64,000 nt of DNA from JAICYJ01 sp035695105 (GTDB lineage Bacteria > Actinomycetota > Thermoleophilia > Gaiellales > JAICJC01): assembly GCA_035695105.1 (NCBI GenBank), contig DASSEV010000004.1, positions 68,846 through 132,845 of the forward strand, in the 5' to 3' direction. Under the pieces are notes generated by a model that saw only the letters and a program-made list of their open reading frames with translations, made no database searches and was not told the DNA's origin. Position numbers and translations under genes: made by a program. Positions 52,911 to 60,047 of this stretch are shown in pieces (position 1 is the stretch's first letter; every line of letters begins with the position of its first letter).

Positions 52911-54305
52911 TTAAGAGACCGGCCGCGCGACGTGGTCGCGCACCCGCCCCGACTCGTCGATGAAGCGGTAGTCGATCGAGCCGCCGCGCACGTCGATCTC
53001 GAGAAATCCGTAGGCGATGAACGAGACGATGGCGTCGGACGTCGCCTTCGTGAACTGTGCGCTGCCCGGCCCCTCGCCTCCGGTGCCGACGGTGAACTCG
53101 AGCACCCCCGCCCGCACATGGCGCTCGTAGCGGTGGAGGTGCGCAGCGAGGACGGCGGCGACGTGGCGCCGCCGGAGCAGCGGCATGATCGCGTTGGTCG
53201 CCTCGATCGGCCGGTGGACGAGGACGAAGCGCACGGGGCACGCAGGCGAGCAACGCCCGAGCGTGTGGCGGGCGAAGTCGACCGCCGAGCTGTCTGCCTG
53301 CAGGCCGAGCACCACCACCTGCACCGGGCCGTACTGGATCGCGTAGTGCTCGCCGGGCATGTCGAACGCGCTCTTCACTGCCGACCCGCCGTTCCACGCC
53401 AGGTCGTGCTCGCCCAGGGCGACGGCGGGGGCCGCCTCGCCCAGCAGATCGCGGAGCGGCGTGAAGATCGCGCGGTTCAGGAACGGGGGCGCTGCGACCA
53501 GGTACGAGTTGTCGCCGCCCGACAGGAACAGCGAGGGGTCGGCGGCGGCCGCCAGCCTGCCGACGGCGTACTCGTGCGCGTTGCCCGATCCGTAATCGCC
53601 GAATGACACCAGCCGGATGTCCCCGCTGGTGGTCACTGGAGCTGTGCGGAACGCGCCCGCGGCCGCCGCGCTGCCGCCCACGTCCGCCGTCCACCGGTAG
53701 GTGGTGCCAGGCTGCAGGCCCGCGAACCGCCCGCCCTGGGCCGTCAGCGCCGTGCCGGCCGGGTCGAGGGCTCGCAGCGTGGCTCCGGGCTGACCGTCCT
53801 TCAGCTGCCACTTGAAGGAGGCCGAGCTGGTGGTCAGCTGCACCAGGTAGGGGGCGCGCAGCCAGACGCCGGCGGGCTGCTGGACGAGGTAGCGCGCGCC
53901 GTACCAGACGGCTCCGACCAGGGCGAGCAGCAGGATCAGGGTGAGCAGCGTGAGGGCGGCGAGCACGCGCCGCGGGCCGGCCACGTCAGCGACGCGGCCG
54001 CGCCACCCACCGCGGGCGAGCGGCACGATCTGCAGCGCAGCCAGCGCGAGCGCGCCGAGGCGCGGCCCCCACGGCTGGCCGAGCACGAGGAACGGGAACG
54101 GCGCGATGATCGAGAGCCCGGAGCAGACGACGTCGAGCCGGCGGCGCGGGCGGACGAGGTCGGCGCTGAGGCTGGCGATGCCGCCGAGCACGCAGACGAG
54201 CAGCGTCGGAGCGAGGGCGACGTCGCCCAGGATCGGATCGGAGACCGTGGAGGCAGCCAGCATGGCCGCCGCATCGACGAGCAGGAGGATGCGAAGCGCG
54301 CGCAT
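52911..54305 (-). CDS. Membrane-anchored purple-acid-phosphatase-like metallophosphoesterase
   Basis: 464 residues. The N-terminal 140 residues contain several helices, for example LAPTLLVCVLGGIASLSADL and LTLLTLILLLALVGAVWYGA. A fibronectin-like beta domain follows (LVQLTTSSASFKWQLKDG), then the catalytic domain: VSFGDYGSGNAHEYAV, FLSGGDNSYLV, VALGEHDLAWN, LVHRPIEATN and LAAHLHRYERH. These give the metal ligands of the calcineurin fold, with GEHD in place of GNHD. The domain should face outside and hydrolyse phosphate esters. Confidence 0.82.
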   Translation of the reverse strand: MRALRILLLVDAAAMLAASTVSDPILGDVALAPTLLVCVLGGIASLSADLVRPRRRLDVVCSGLSIIAPFPFLVLGQPWGPRLGALALAALQIVPLARGGWRGRVADVAGPRRVLAALTLLTLILLLALVGAVWYGARYLVQQPAGVWLRAPYLVQLTTSSASFKWQLKDGQPGATLRALDPAGTALTAQGGRFAGLQPGTTYRWTADVGGSAAAAGAFRTAPVTTSGDIRLVSFGDYGSGNAHEYAVGRLAAAADPSLFLSGGDNSYLVAAPPFLNRAIFTPLRDLLGEAAPAVALGEHDLAWNGGSAVKSAFDMPGEHYAIQYGPVQVVVLGLQADSSAVDFARHTLGRCSPACPVRFVLVHRPIEATNAIMPLLRRRHVAAVLAAHLHRYERHVRAGVLEFTVGTGGEGPGSAQFTKATSDAIVSFIAYGFLEIDVRGGSIDYRFIDESGRVRDHVARPVS

Positions 54306-54351
54306 TCGCCGGGCACGCTAGCGGAGGGCTCCTGAGGGGACTCTGAGGCCG

Positions 54352-54386
54352 GGTGAACCAAGAGTGCCAGGCACTTTTGGTTCACC
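54352..54386. repeat. Palindromic intergenic repeat, copy 3
   Basis: 35-bp copy, GGTGAACCAAGAGTGCC, central A, GGCACTTTTGGTTCACC. It lies 46 bases beyond the stop of the TlpA-like gene (reading on that gene's strand) and 46 bases upstream of the metallophosphoesterase start. Confidence 0.8.
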
Positions 54387-54432
54387 GACCGCGTTGTTGC
54401 AGACTCGCTACGGCCTGCGACGGGTTCGCGCG

Positions 54433-55230
54433 CTACGCCTGCGGTGCGACCGCGAGCAGCTTCTGCTTCAGCAGCGCGTCGGGCTGCTCACCCTGCGCCG
54501 CCCATGCGATCGTGCCGTCGGGCTTGATCACGTAGAACGTCGGGAAGCTCTGGAGCCGGTAGGCGCTCGACACCGGCCCGGCCTTGCCGAGCGTCGTGAA
54601 CGACCCGCTGGGCGCGCCCTGGTAGTCGAGCAGCGCCGGATACGGCGAGGCGAAGTACCGGTGGAACGCGAACACGCTGGCCGCGTTCTCCGAGTCGCCG
54701 TTGATCGACACGAACTGGACGCCCTTCGACGCCAGCTCGTTCGCCAGCTTCGACAGGTGCGGCGCCTCCGCCTGGCAGTGCGGGCACCAGGTGGCGAACA
54801 GCTCGAGCAGCACCGCCTTGCCGCGGTAGTCCGAGAGGCTCACCGTCTGCCCCTGCGGCGTCTTCAGCGTGAATGCGGGCGCCGCCGTGCCCGGCTTGAG
54901 CAGCGAGGGATCGCTCGCGATGGAACCGGAGCTGGCCGGGTCGTTCTCGCGCAGCCCCACGCCCGGCTCGGTGCTGGTGTGGAAGCCGAGCGCGTTCGCG
55001 GCCGCGACCAGCGCGGCCGGCGCGTTCGCGTCGGACGCCGCCTGACGCTTGGCGGGTGGAGGCGCCGGCGCGCCGGACTGCGAGCGCGCCACGAGCACGC
55101 CGGCGATCACGACGACGATCACGAGCAACGCGCCGTTGATGATCCACAGCGTGCGGTTCGCCTTGGCCCTGGCGGGCGCGGGCGGCGCGGGGCGCTTCGG
55201 TCGCTTGGAGGAACGGGCGGTCTGGCTCAT
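54433..55230 (-). CDS. TlpA/ResA-like membrane-anchored thiol-disulfide protein
   Basis: 265 residues. A basic N-terminus and single helix (LWIINGALLVIVVVIAGVLV) anchor it. The periplasm-side thioredoxin fold starts APAFTLKTPQGQTVSLSDYR and has the redox motif ELFATWCPHCQAEAPHLSKL, then SINGDSENAASVFAFHRYFA and the cis-proline region FPTFYVIKPDGTIAWAAQGE. It should reduce or exchange disulfides outside the membrane, perhaps in cytochrome or envelope-protein maturation. No partner genes are adjacent. Confidence 0.85.
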   Translation of the reverse strand: MSQTARSSKRPKRPAPPAPARAKANRTLWIINGALLVIVVVIAGVLVARSQSGAPAPPPAKRQAASDANAPAALVAAANALGFHTSTEPGVGLRENDPASSGSIASDPSLLKPGTAAPAFTLKTPQGQTVSLSDYRGKAVLLELFATWCPHCQAEAPHLSKLANELASKGVQFVSINGDSENAASVFAFHRYFASPYPALLDYQGAPSGSFTTLGKAGPVSSAYRLQSFPTFYVIKPDGTIAWAAQGEQPDALLKQKLLAVAPQA

Positions 55231-55293
55231 GTCAGTCGCAGGGTAGGCGAGCCTGCTAAGCCGCAGATTGGCAGCTGCGCCGCCGGCGAGCCG

Positions 55294-55671
55294 TCAGTGC
55301 GGCTCCGCGCTGAGCGCGTCCAGGGTCGACGCGACCAGCCGGCGCAGCTCGTCGGCCGTCTCGTCGGCGTGCCGCTGCCACGCCTGGCGCTCGCGGCCGC
55401 GACGGGCGGAGGCCGCCTCGATGCCGGCAACCCGGGTCTCGTCGGCGAGCGCCATGATCTTCATCACGCCGGGCGCCGTGCGGTTGGTGTGCAGCACCGA
55501 GCGCAGCCGCTGCGTCAGGCGTGCCCACTCGAGCTCGCTGATCTCGACCCGCTCGCGCAGCTCGGCCAGCACCGCGTCGACGACGGCCATCGTCTCGGCC
55601 TCGTTGGCGTAGGCGTCCGACGCCGCGTAGGCGAGGGCAAGCGATTCGTTCCGGCGTTTCATATACGGCAC
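55294..55671 (-). CDS. Helical hypothetical protein
   Basis: 125 residues, predicted largely alpha-helical. ALAYAASDAYANEAETMAVV and VDAVLAELRERVEISELEWA suggest a helical bundle, and ASARRGRERQAWQRHADETA is strongly charged. An internal ATG at 55662 (MKRRNESL) is an alternative start. No motif is recognised and no signal peptide is present. It is on the same strand as the flanking TlpA-like gene and MFS gene, with gaps of 63 and 41 bases. Confidence 0.6.
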   Translation of the reverse strand: MPYMKRRNESLALAYAASDAYANEAETMAVVDAVLAELRERVEISELEWARLTQRLRSVLHTNRTAPGVMKIMALADETRVAGIEAASARRGRERQAWQRHADETADELRRLVASTLDALSAEPH

Positions 55672-55712
55672 ATATCGGCCACCGGGACGAACCGCTTGAC
55701 GCTCGCGCAGGA

Positions 55713-57200
55713 TCAGGCCGACTCGACGGCCGGCTCGCCGACCGGCTCACCGTGGCCGTGCGCCGCGACCGGCGCCCCCTCGCGGATCAGCGTGTATCCG
55801 CCAACGGCGGCGGCCAGCGCGAACACCGCGCCGACCAGGAACGCGGCGTGATCCCCGCCGGTCAGCGCCTGCAGCTGGCCATGGCCATCGCTCAGGAGCG
55901 TGCTCGTCCGCGACGCGGCCACGCTGGCCAGCACCGACAGCCCGAGCGCTCCGCCCATCATGAACGCCGTGTTGACCACGCCCGAGGCGAGCCCCGATTC
56001 GTTCTGGGGCACGTCGCTCATCGCCGCCAGCAGCACCGGGTTGAACGCCATGCCCGCCCCGATGCCGAGCAGGACCATGCTGGGCAGCACGTCGATCGCG
56101 AAGCTGCCGTCGACCGGGGCTCGCACGAACAGCGCGAGGCCGACCGCGGCGAACGTGAGGCCGACGCCGAGCGGCTTGCGCAGCCCGAAGCGCATCACGA
56201 TCTTCGCCGACAGGCCGATCGAGAACGCGCCCATGATCAGGTTGGCCGGCAGGAAGGCGAGCCCGACCTCGATCGGCGAGTAGCCGAGCACGGCCTGCAG
56301 GTACAGCGCGGAGAGGAAGAACCAGGCGAACATCGCGCCGGCCCAGAGGATGCCCACGCCGTTCGCGACGCTCATGTTGCGGATCCGGAACAGGCTGAGC
56401 GGCACGAGCGGTGCGGCCACGCGCGACTCGATCAGCAGGAACACGCCGAGCAGCGCGACCGCGCCGCCCAGCAGGCCGAGCGTCTGGCCGGACGTCCAGC
56501 CGTTCTGGTTGCCGTTGACGATCGCGTAGACGGCCATCATCAGCGCTGCGGTGACGGTCACGGCGCCGGCGACGTCGAGACGCCCCTTCTGCGGCACCGC
56601 GCCGCCCGCCGGGAGCAGGCGCATCGACAGCGCGATCACGGCCACGCCGATCGGAAGGTTGACGAGGAAGATCCAGTGCCAGTCGAGCCAGTTGGTGAGC
56701 ACGCCGCCGAGCAGCACGCCGAGGCTGCCGCCGCCGGAGGCGACGAAGCCGAAGACGCCCATCGCCTTGGCGCGGTCGGCCGGCTCGGTGAACAGGTTCA
56801 TCATCAGGCCCAGCGACACGGCCGACGCGATCGCCCCGCCGAGCCCCTGCACGGCGCGGGCGCCGACCAGCAGGTGCTGGCTGTTGGAGAGGCCGCAGGC
56901 AAGCGACGCGATCGTGAACAGCGTGATGCCGAAGATGAACAGCTTGCGCTGGCCGTAGAGGTCGCCGAGCCGGCCGCCAAGCAGCAGGAACCCGCCGAAC
57001 GTGAGCAGGTAGGCGTTGACCACCCAGGCCAGCGAGGTCGGTGAGAAGCCGAGGCTGATGCGGATCGAGGGCAGCGCGACGTTGACGATGGTCGAGTCGA
57101 GCACGATCATCAGGCTGCCGCCGCAGAGCACGATCAGGGCCAGCCAGCGGCGGCGCATGTCGTGTGGCGAGGCAGCGGGTGCGGATGCGAGGTCGGTCAT
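55713..57200 (-). CDS. DHA2-family (14-helix) drug:H+ antiporter
   Basis: 495 residues. After a short N-terminus come LIVLCGGSLMIVLDSTIVNV and ALPSIRISLGFSPTSLAWVV, the MFS DHA2 signature (D-x-T-x-V-N-V-A-L-P). GGRLGDLYGQRKLFIFGITL is motif A, and SLGVLLGGVLTNWLDWHWIF is the motif C region. Fourteen helices are likely. It should export cationic or amphipathic drugs by proton antiport. The ATG at 57200 places MTDLASAPAASPHDMRRRW first. Confidence 0.87.
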   Translation of the reverse strand: MTDLASAPAASPHDMRRRWLALIVLCGGSLMIVLDSTIVNVALPSIRISLGFSPTSLAWVVNAYLLTFGGFLLLGGRLGDLYGQRKLFIFGITLFTIASLACGLSNSQHLLVGARAVQGLGGAIASAVSLGLMMNLFTEPADRAKAMGVFGFVASGGGSLGVLLGGVLTNWLDWHWIFLVNLPIGVAVIALSMRLLPAGGAVPQKGRLDVAGAVTVTAALMMAVYAIVNGNQNGWTSGQTLGLLGGAVALLGVFLLIESRVAAPLVPLSLFRIRNMSVANGVGILWAGAMFAWFFLSALYLQAVLGYSPIEVGLAFLPANLIMGAFSIGLSAKIVMRFGLRKPLGVGLTFAAVGLALFVRAPVDGSFAIDVLPSMVLLGIGAGMAFNPVLLAAMSDVPQNESGLASGVVNTAFMMGGALGLSVLASVAASRTSTLLSDGHGQLQALTGGDHAAFLVGAVFALAAAVGGYTLIREGAPVAAHGHGEPVGEPAVESA

Positions 57201-57329
57201 GTGTGAGTCAGTCCCCAGGAGTCGTCGTTTCCGGGGTAGACCGGCGACGCACTGAAAACTCATCGTAGCTGCGGTGTGCCAGCCGCCTTGACCTGCCACC
57301 GCACGAAGTCGTAGGGTCGCGCGCTCCTG

Positions 57330-58274
57330 ATGCGCCGCCTGCTCGTTCTCACCTGCCTGCTCCTGCTGGCGACTCCCTCCCCGGCATCCGCCGGAACCGC
57401 CCGTGCCTACGTCACGCCGCTGATTGCGCACACCGCCTGGACGGCGACCGACGGCTGCGAGCCGGTGCCCGGGGTCGTCACCCTGCCGAAGGTGCTCGCC
57501 GCCCACGCACGTCGCGGCTACCACCCGTCCGGCACGCTCATCACCGGCTGGATCCGGCCGGCGACGCGCACATGCATCGAGCACCTCGCCCTGAAGCCGT
57601 ACCCCAAGCCCATCCTCCTGCCCAGCTGGCGCGACCTGCGCAGACTGCATGCGGCCGACCCCTGGTTCGGGCTCGCGTCCGGCGGCATCCACTACCGGGA
57701 GCTGACCGTCCTGTCGCCGTCTCAGCAGATCGCCGAGGCGTGCGGCTCAGCGGCCGCCATCATCGACCACGGCTGGCGCTCGCCCCTGCCGCTGTTCGCC
57801 TACCCCAACAACCGCGTCACGGCCGTGATCAACGCGCGCGTGCTCGCGAAGTGCCCCTACACGCTCGGCCGGCACTACAGCGGCGAGGCGAACACCAGGC
57901 GCAGCATCCGCTCGGGGTTCCTGCGGGTGTACAGCATCAACGGCGGCCGCTGCCGGGACACAGCGCTCCGCTGCTCCCACCTCGACACCCGGTTCGCCTA
58001 TACCCGCCCCGCCGAGCTGGCCGCGCGCCTGCATCCCGCGCCCGGCCGCTGGGTGGTGCCGCAGATCTACCGGCTCGTCACCGGCAGCCGTCCCACGGGC
58101 CGCCTGCGCTGGAACTGCCGCGGCCCGGCCGGGAGCCACTTCACCTACGACCGCGGCGGTGACAGCACGGAGCTGTACTGCGCCCGCGACTACTTCGCAG
58201 CGCTCGCGCACCAGCCCGGCTACGTCGTCACCGGCAGGACGATCCGTGGGGTCGAGCAGCTCTGGGGTCTGTGA
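57330..58274 (+). CDS. Secreted hypothetical protein
   Basis: 314 residues with a signal peptide (MRRLLVLTCLLLLATPSPAS). The mature protein has eight or more cysteines, for example CEPVPGVVTLPKVLAAHARR and TRTCIEHLALKPYPKPILLP, suggesting a disulfide-stabilised fold. FRVYSINGG-like and LYCARDYFAALAHQPGYVVT segments do not match a family I know. A catalytic domain is possible, but none is recognised. It is divergent from the DHA2 pump gene. Confidence 0.6.
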   Translation: MRRLLVLTCLLLLATPSPASAGTARAYVTPLIAHTAWTATDGCEPVPGVVTLPKVLAAHARRGYHPSGTLITGWIRPATRTCIEHLALKPYPKPILLPSWRDLRRLHAADPWFGLASGGIHYRELTVLSPSQQIAEACGSAAAIIDHGWRSPLPLFAYPNNRVTAVINARVLAKCPYTLGRHYSGEANTRRSIRSGFLRVYSINGGRCRDTALRCSHLDTRFAYTRPAELAARLHPAPGRWVVPQIYRLVTGSRPTGRLRWNCRGPAGSHFTYDRGGDSTELYCARDYFAALAHQPGYVVTGRTIRGVEQLWGL

Positions 58275-58320
58275 CGGCCGGAAGTGGCGAGCGTCGTCCG
58301 GCGGCTCTAAGGTAGGGGCC

Positions 58321-59319
58321 ATGGGTACGGACGTCGCCACTGGGCGCGCGACGACGCGGGAGCAGCTCGAGCCCCTGCTCGAGGAGCACCGCCGCGAGCT
58401 GACCGGGTACTGCTACCGCATGCTCGGCTCGGCCTTCGAGGCCGAGGACGCGGTGCAGGACACGATGGTGCGCGCGTGGCGCTCGCTCGACCGGTTCGAG
58501 GGCCGCGCATCGCTCCGGTCGTGGCTCTACCGGATCGCCACCAACGTCTGCCTCGACATGCTCGGCCACCGCGAGCGCCGGGCGATGCCGATGGACATGG
58601 GCCCTGCCGTGGGGCCGTCTGTCGAGCACCTGAAGCCGCTGCACGAGTCGGCGTTCGTCGAGCCCGTGCCGGACGGCCGAGTGATCGGCTCGGGCGACCC
58701 GGCCGACCTGGCGACCCAGCGGGAGACGCTGCGCCTCGCCTTCGTGGCGGCGCTGCAGCACCTGCCGCCGCGCCAGCGCGCCGTGCTTATCCTGCGCGAG
58801 GTGCTGCAGTGGCAGGCGAGCGAGGCGGCGGAGCTGCTCGACACGACGGTGCAGTCGGTCAACTCGTCGCTGCAGCGGGCGCGTGCGACGATCGCGAGCA
58901 AGCACCCGACCGAGGCGGATGTCTTCCAGCCGGACAACTCGAAGCAGCAGAGGCTGCTGGAGCGCTACCTGGAGGCGTTCGAGGGCTACGACATGGAGGC
59001 GCTGAAGACGCTGCTGGCCGAGGATGCGATCCAGTGCATGCCGCCCTTCGACATGTGGCTGCGCGGGCGCGACGACGTGCTTTCGTGGTGGTTCGGGCCG
59101 GGCAAGGAGTGCAAGGGATCGCGGCTCGTGCGGACGGTGGCGAACGGCCTGCCCGCGTTCGGCCAGTACCGGCCGAGCGGGCCGAACGGCGAGCACGAGC
59201 CGTGGGCGCTGCAGGTGCTCGAGATCGAGGACGGCGAGGTCGTCGGCTTCACCGCCTACCTCGACACTGCTCGGCTGTTCCCGCTGTTCGGGCTGCCGGC
59301 TTCGCCGCCCAGCGCGTAA
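58321..59319 (+). CDS. ECF-type sigma factor with C-terminal SnoaL-like domain
   Basis: 332 residues. Region 2 includes GYCYRMLGSAFEAEDAVQDT and the promoter-melting helix RAWRSLDRFEGRASLRSWLY. Region 4 has LQHLPPRQRAVLILREVLQW followed by the helix-turn-helix ASEAAELLDTTVQSVNSSLQ. An extra 120 residues (LERYLEAFEGYDMEALKTLL and GRDDVLSWWFGPGKECKG) form a SnoaL/NTF2-like fold, as in SigX5/SigG-type ECF proteins, which lack a membrane anti-sigma and use this domain to control activity. No anti-sigma gene is adjacent. Confidence 0.85.
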   Translation: MGTDVATGRATTREQLEPLLEEHRRELTGYCYRMLGSAFEAEDAVQDTMVRAWRSLDRFEGRASLRSWLYRIATNVCLDMLGHRERRAMPMDMGPAVGPSVEHLKPLHESAFVEPVPDGRVIGSGDPADLATQRETLRLAFVAALQHLPPRQRAVLILREVLQWQASEAAELLDTTVQSVNSSLQRARATIASKHPTEADVFQPDNSKQQRLLERYLEAFEGYDMEALKTLLAEDAIQCMPPFDMWLRGRDDVLSWWFGPGKECKGSRLVRTVANGLPAFGQYRPSGPNGEHEPWALQVLEIEDGEVVGFTAYLDTARLFPLFGLPASPPSA

Positions 59320-59355
59320 CCGCGAGACGACCGGCAGGCGCGCTTCCCCTCGCTG

Positions 59356-59390
59356 GGTGAACCACAAGTGCCAGGCACTTTTGGTTCACC
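59356..59390. repeat. Palindromic intergenic repeat, copy 4
   Basis: 35-bp copy, GGTGAACCACAAGTGCC, central A, GGCACTTTTGGTTCACC. Its right arm contains the TGA of the minus-strand STAS gene (59386-59388), and it lies 36 bases past the sigma-factor stop. So both converging genes end within or just before it. Confidence 0.8.
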
Positions 59391-59742
59391 GACCGGGATG
59401 TCGCACGGTCGTTGCAGGTCGATGCGGGCCCGACGCACATCCGCCCCGCTCGAACACCGGCTCGAGGCCGCACAGCTCGATCAGCGCGCTCAGCCCGGCC
59501 GGAACTCCGCGGAGCAGCAGCCGACACCCGCCCCGCCGGGCCGCCAGCTGCAGTCGCGCGAGCGCGTCGACAGCTCCCAGATGCGCCCGCGAGAGCGCGC
59601 TGACGTCGCACACGAGCACGTCCCCGCCGCCGACCAGCAGCAGCACCTGCGCGCGGGCGCAGAGCGCAGCGGCGTCCGAGCCGGTGACCTGTCGGTCGAT
59701 CACCAGCGTCGGTGGCGCGTGCGAAGGGGGTCGGCCGGCCAT
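59386..59742 (-). CDS. STAS-domain protein (MlaB/anti-anti-sigma-like)
   Basis: 118 residues. LVIDRQVTGSDAAALCARAQ leads to VLVCDVSALSRAHLGAVDAL, with the strand-loop-helix shape of STAS domains, though the Ser-Ser/Ser-Gly switch is replaced by SRAHLG. LARLQLAARRGGCRLLLRGV and LSALIELCGLEPVF follow as in the STAS C-terminal part. It could bind a partner such as an anti-sigma factor or transporter without regulated phosphorylation. It is convergent with the ECF sigma gene. Confidence 0.72.
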   Translation of the reverse strand: MAGRPPSHAPPTLVIDRQVTGSDAAALCARAQVLLLVGGGDVLVCDVSALSRAHLGAVDALARLQLAARRGGCRLLLRGVPAGLSALIELCGLEPVFERGGCASGPHRPATTVRHPGR

Positions 59743-59789
59743 GTCGGGTGCTGCCCTGTAGACGCCGCCGGGGCGGCGAACTCATCGCG

Positions 59790-60047
59790 AGATGATTGAT
59801 CGATATCTCCGTGAATTCCAAGGCGCAAGGCGGAGCCTTTCGCCGGTCACGAGCGATCTGCGATTACGCAGATCGCGAGTGGGCGAGAACCGAGCCTCGC
59901 AAGGACGCAGGGAGCGTCAATATCGGGAATATTGGCGCGACCGAGGACGCCGCGAGGCGACGGTTCGCAGCCGTAGCCACCCCGACCGTCTCGAACACCT
60001 AACCTCTCGCAGCGGCCAGGCTCGCGAGAGATATCGATCAATCATCT
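59790..60047. mobile_element. Structured terminal-inverted-repeat element, copy B
   Basis: 258 bp bounded by a perfect 20-bp inverted repeat, AGATGATTGATCGATATCTC (59790-59809, complement at 60028-60047). The first 11 bases match copy A. The 83-nt core (59899-59981) aligns without gaps to copy A with about 12 differences. Its two hairpins are GACGC/GCGTC with loop AGGGA (59904-59918) and AATAT/ATATT with loop CGGGA (59919-59933). A perfect 10-bp hairpin (59853-59876, loop ATTA) is private to B. The right terminal repeat contains the TGA of the minus-strand hydrolase-glycosyltransferase gene. The core orientation relative to the overlapped gene is opposite to that in copy A. Confidence 0.65.
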
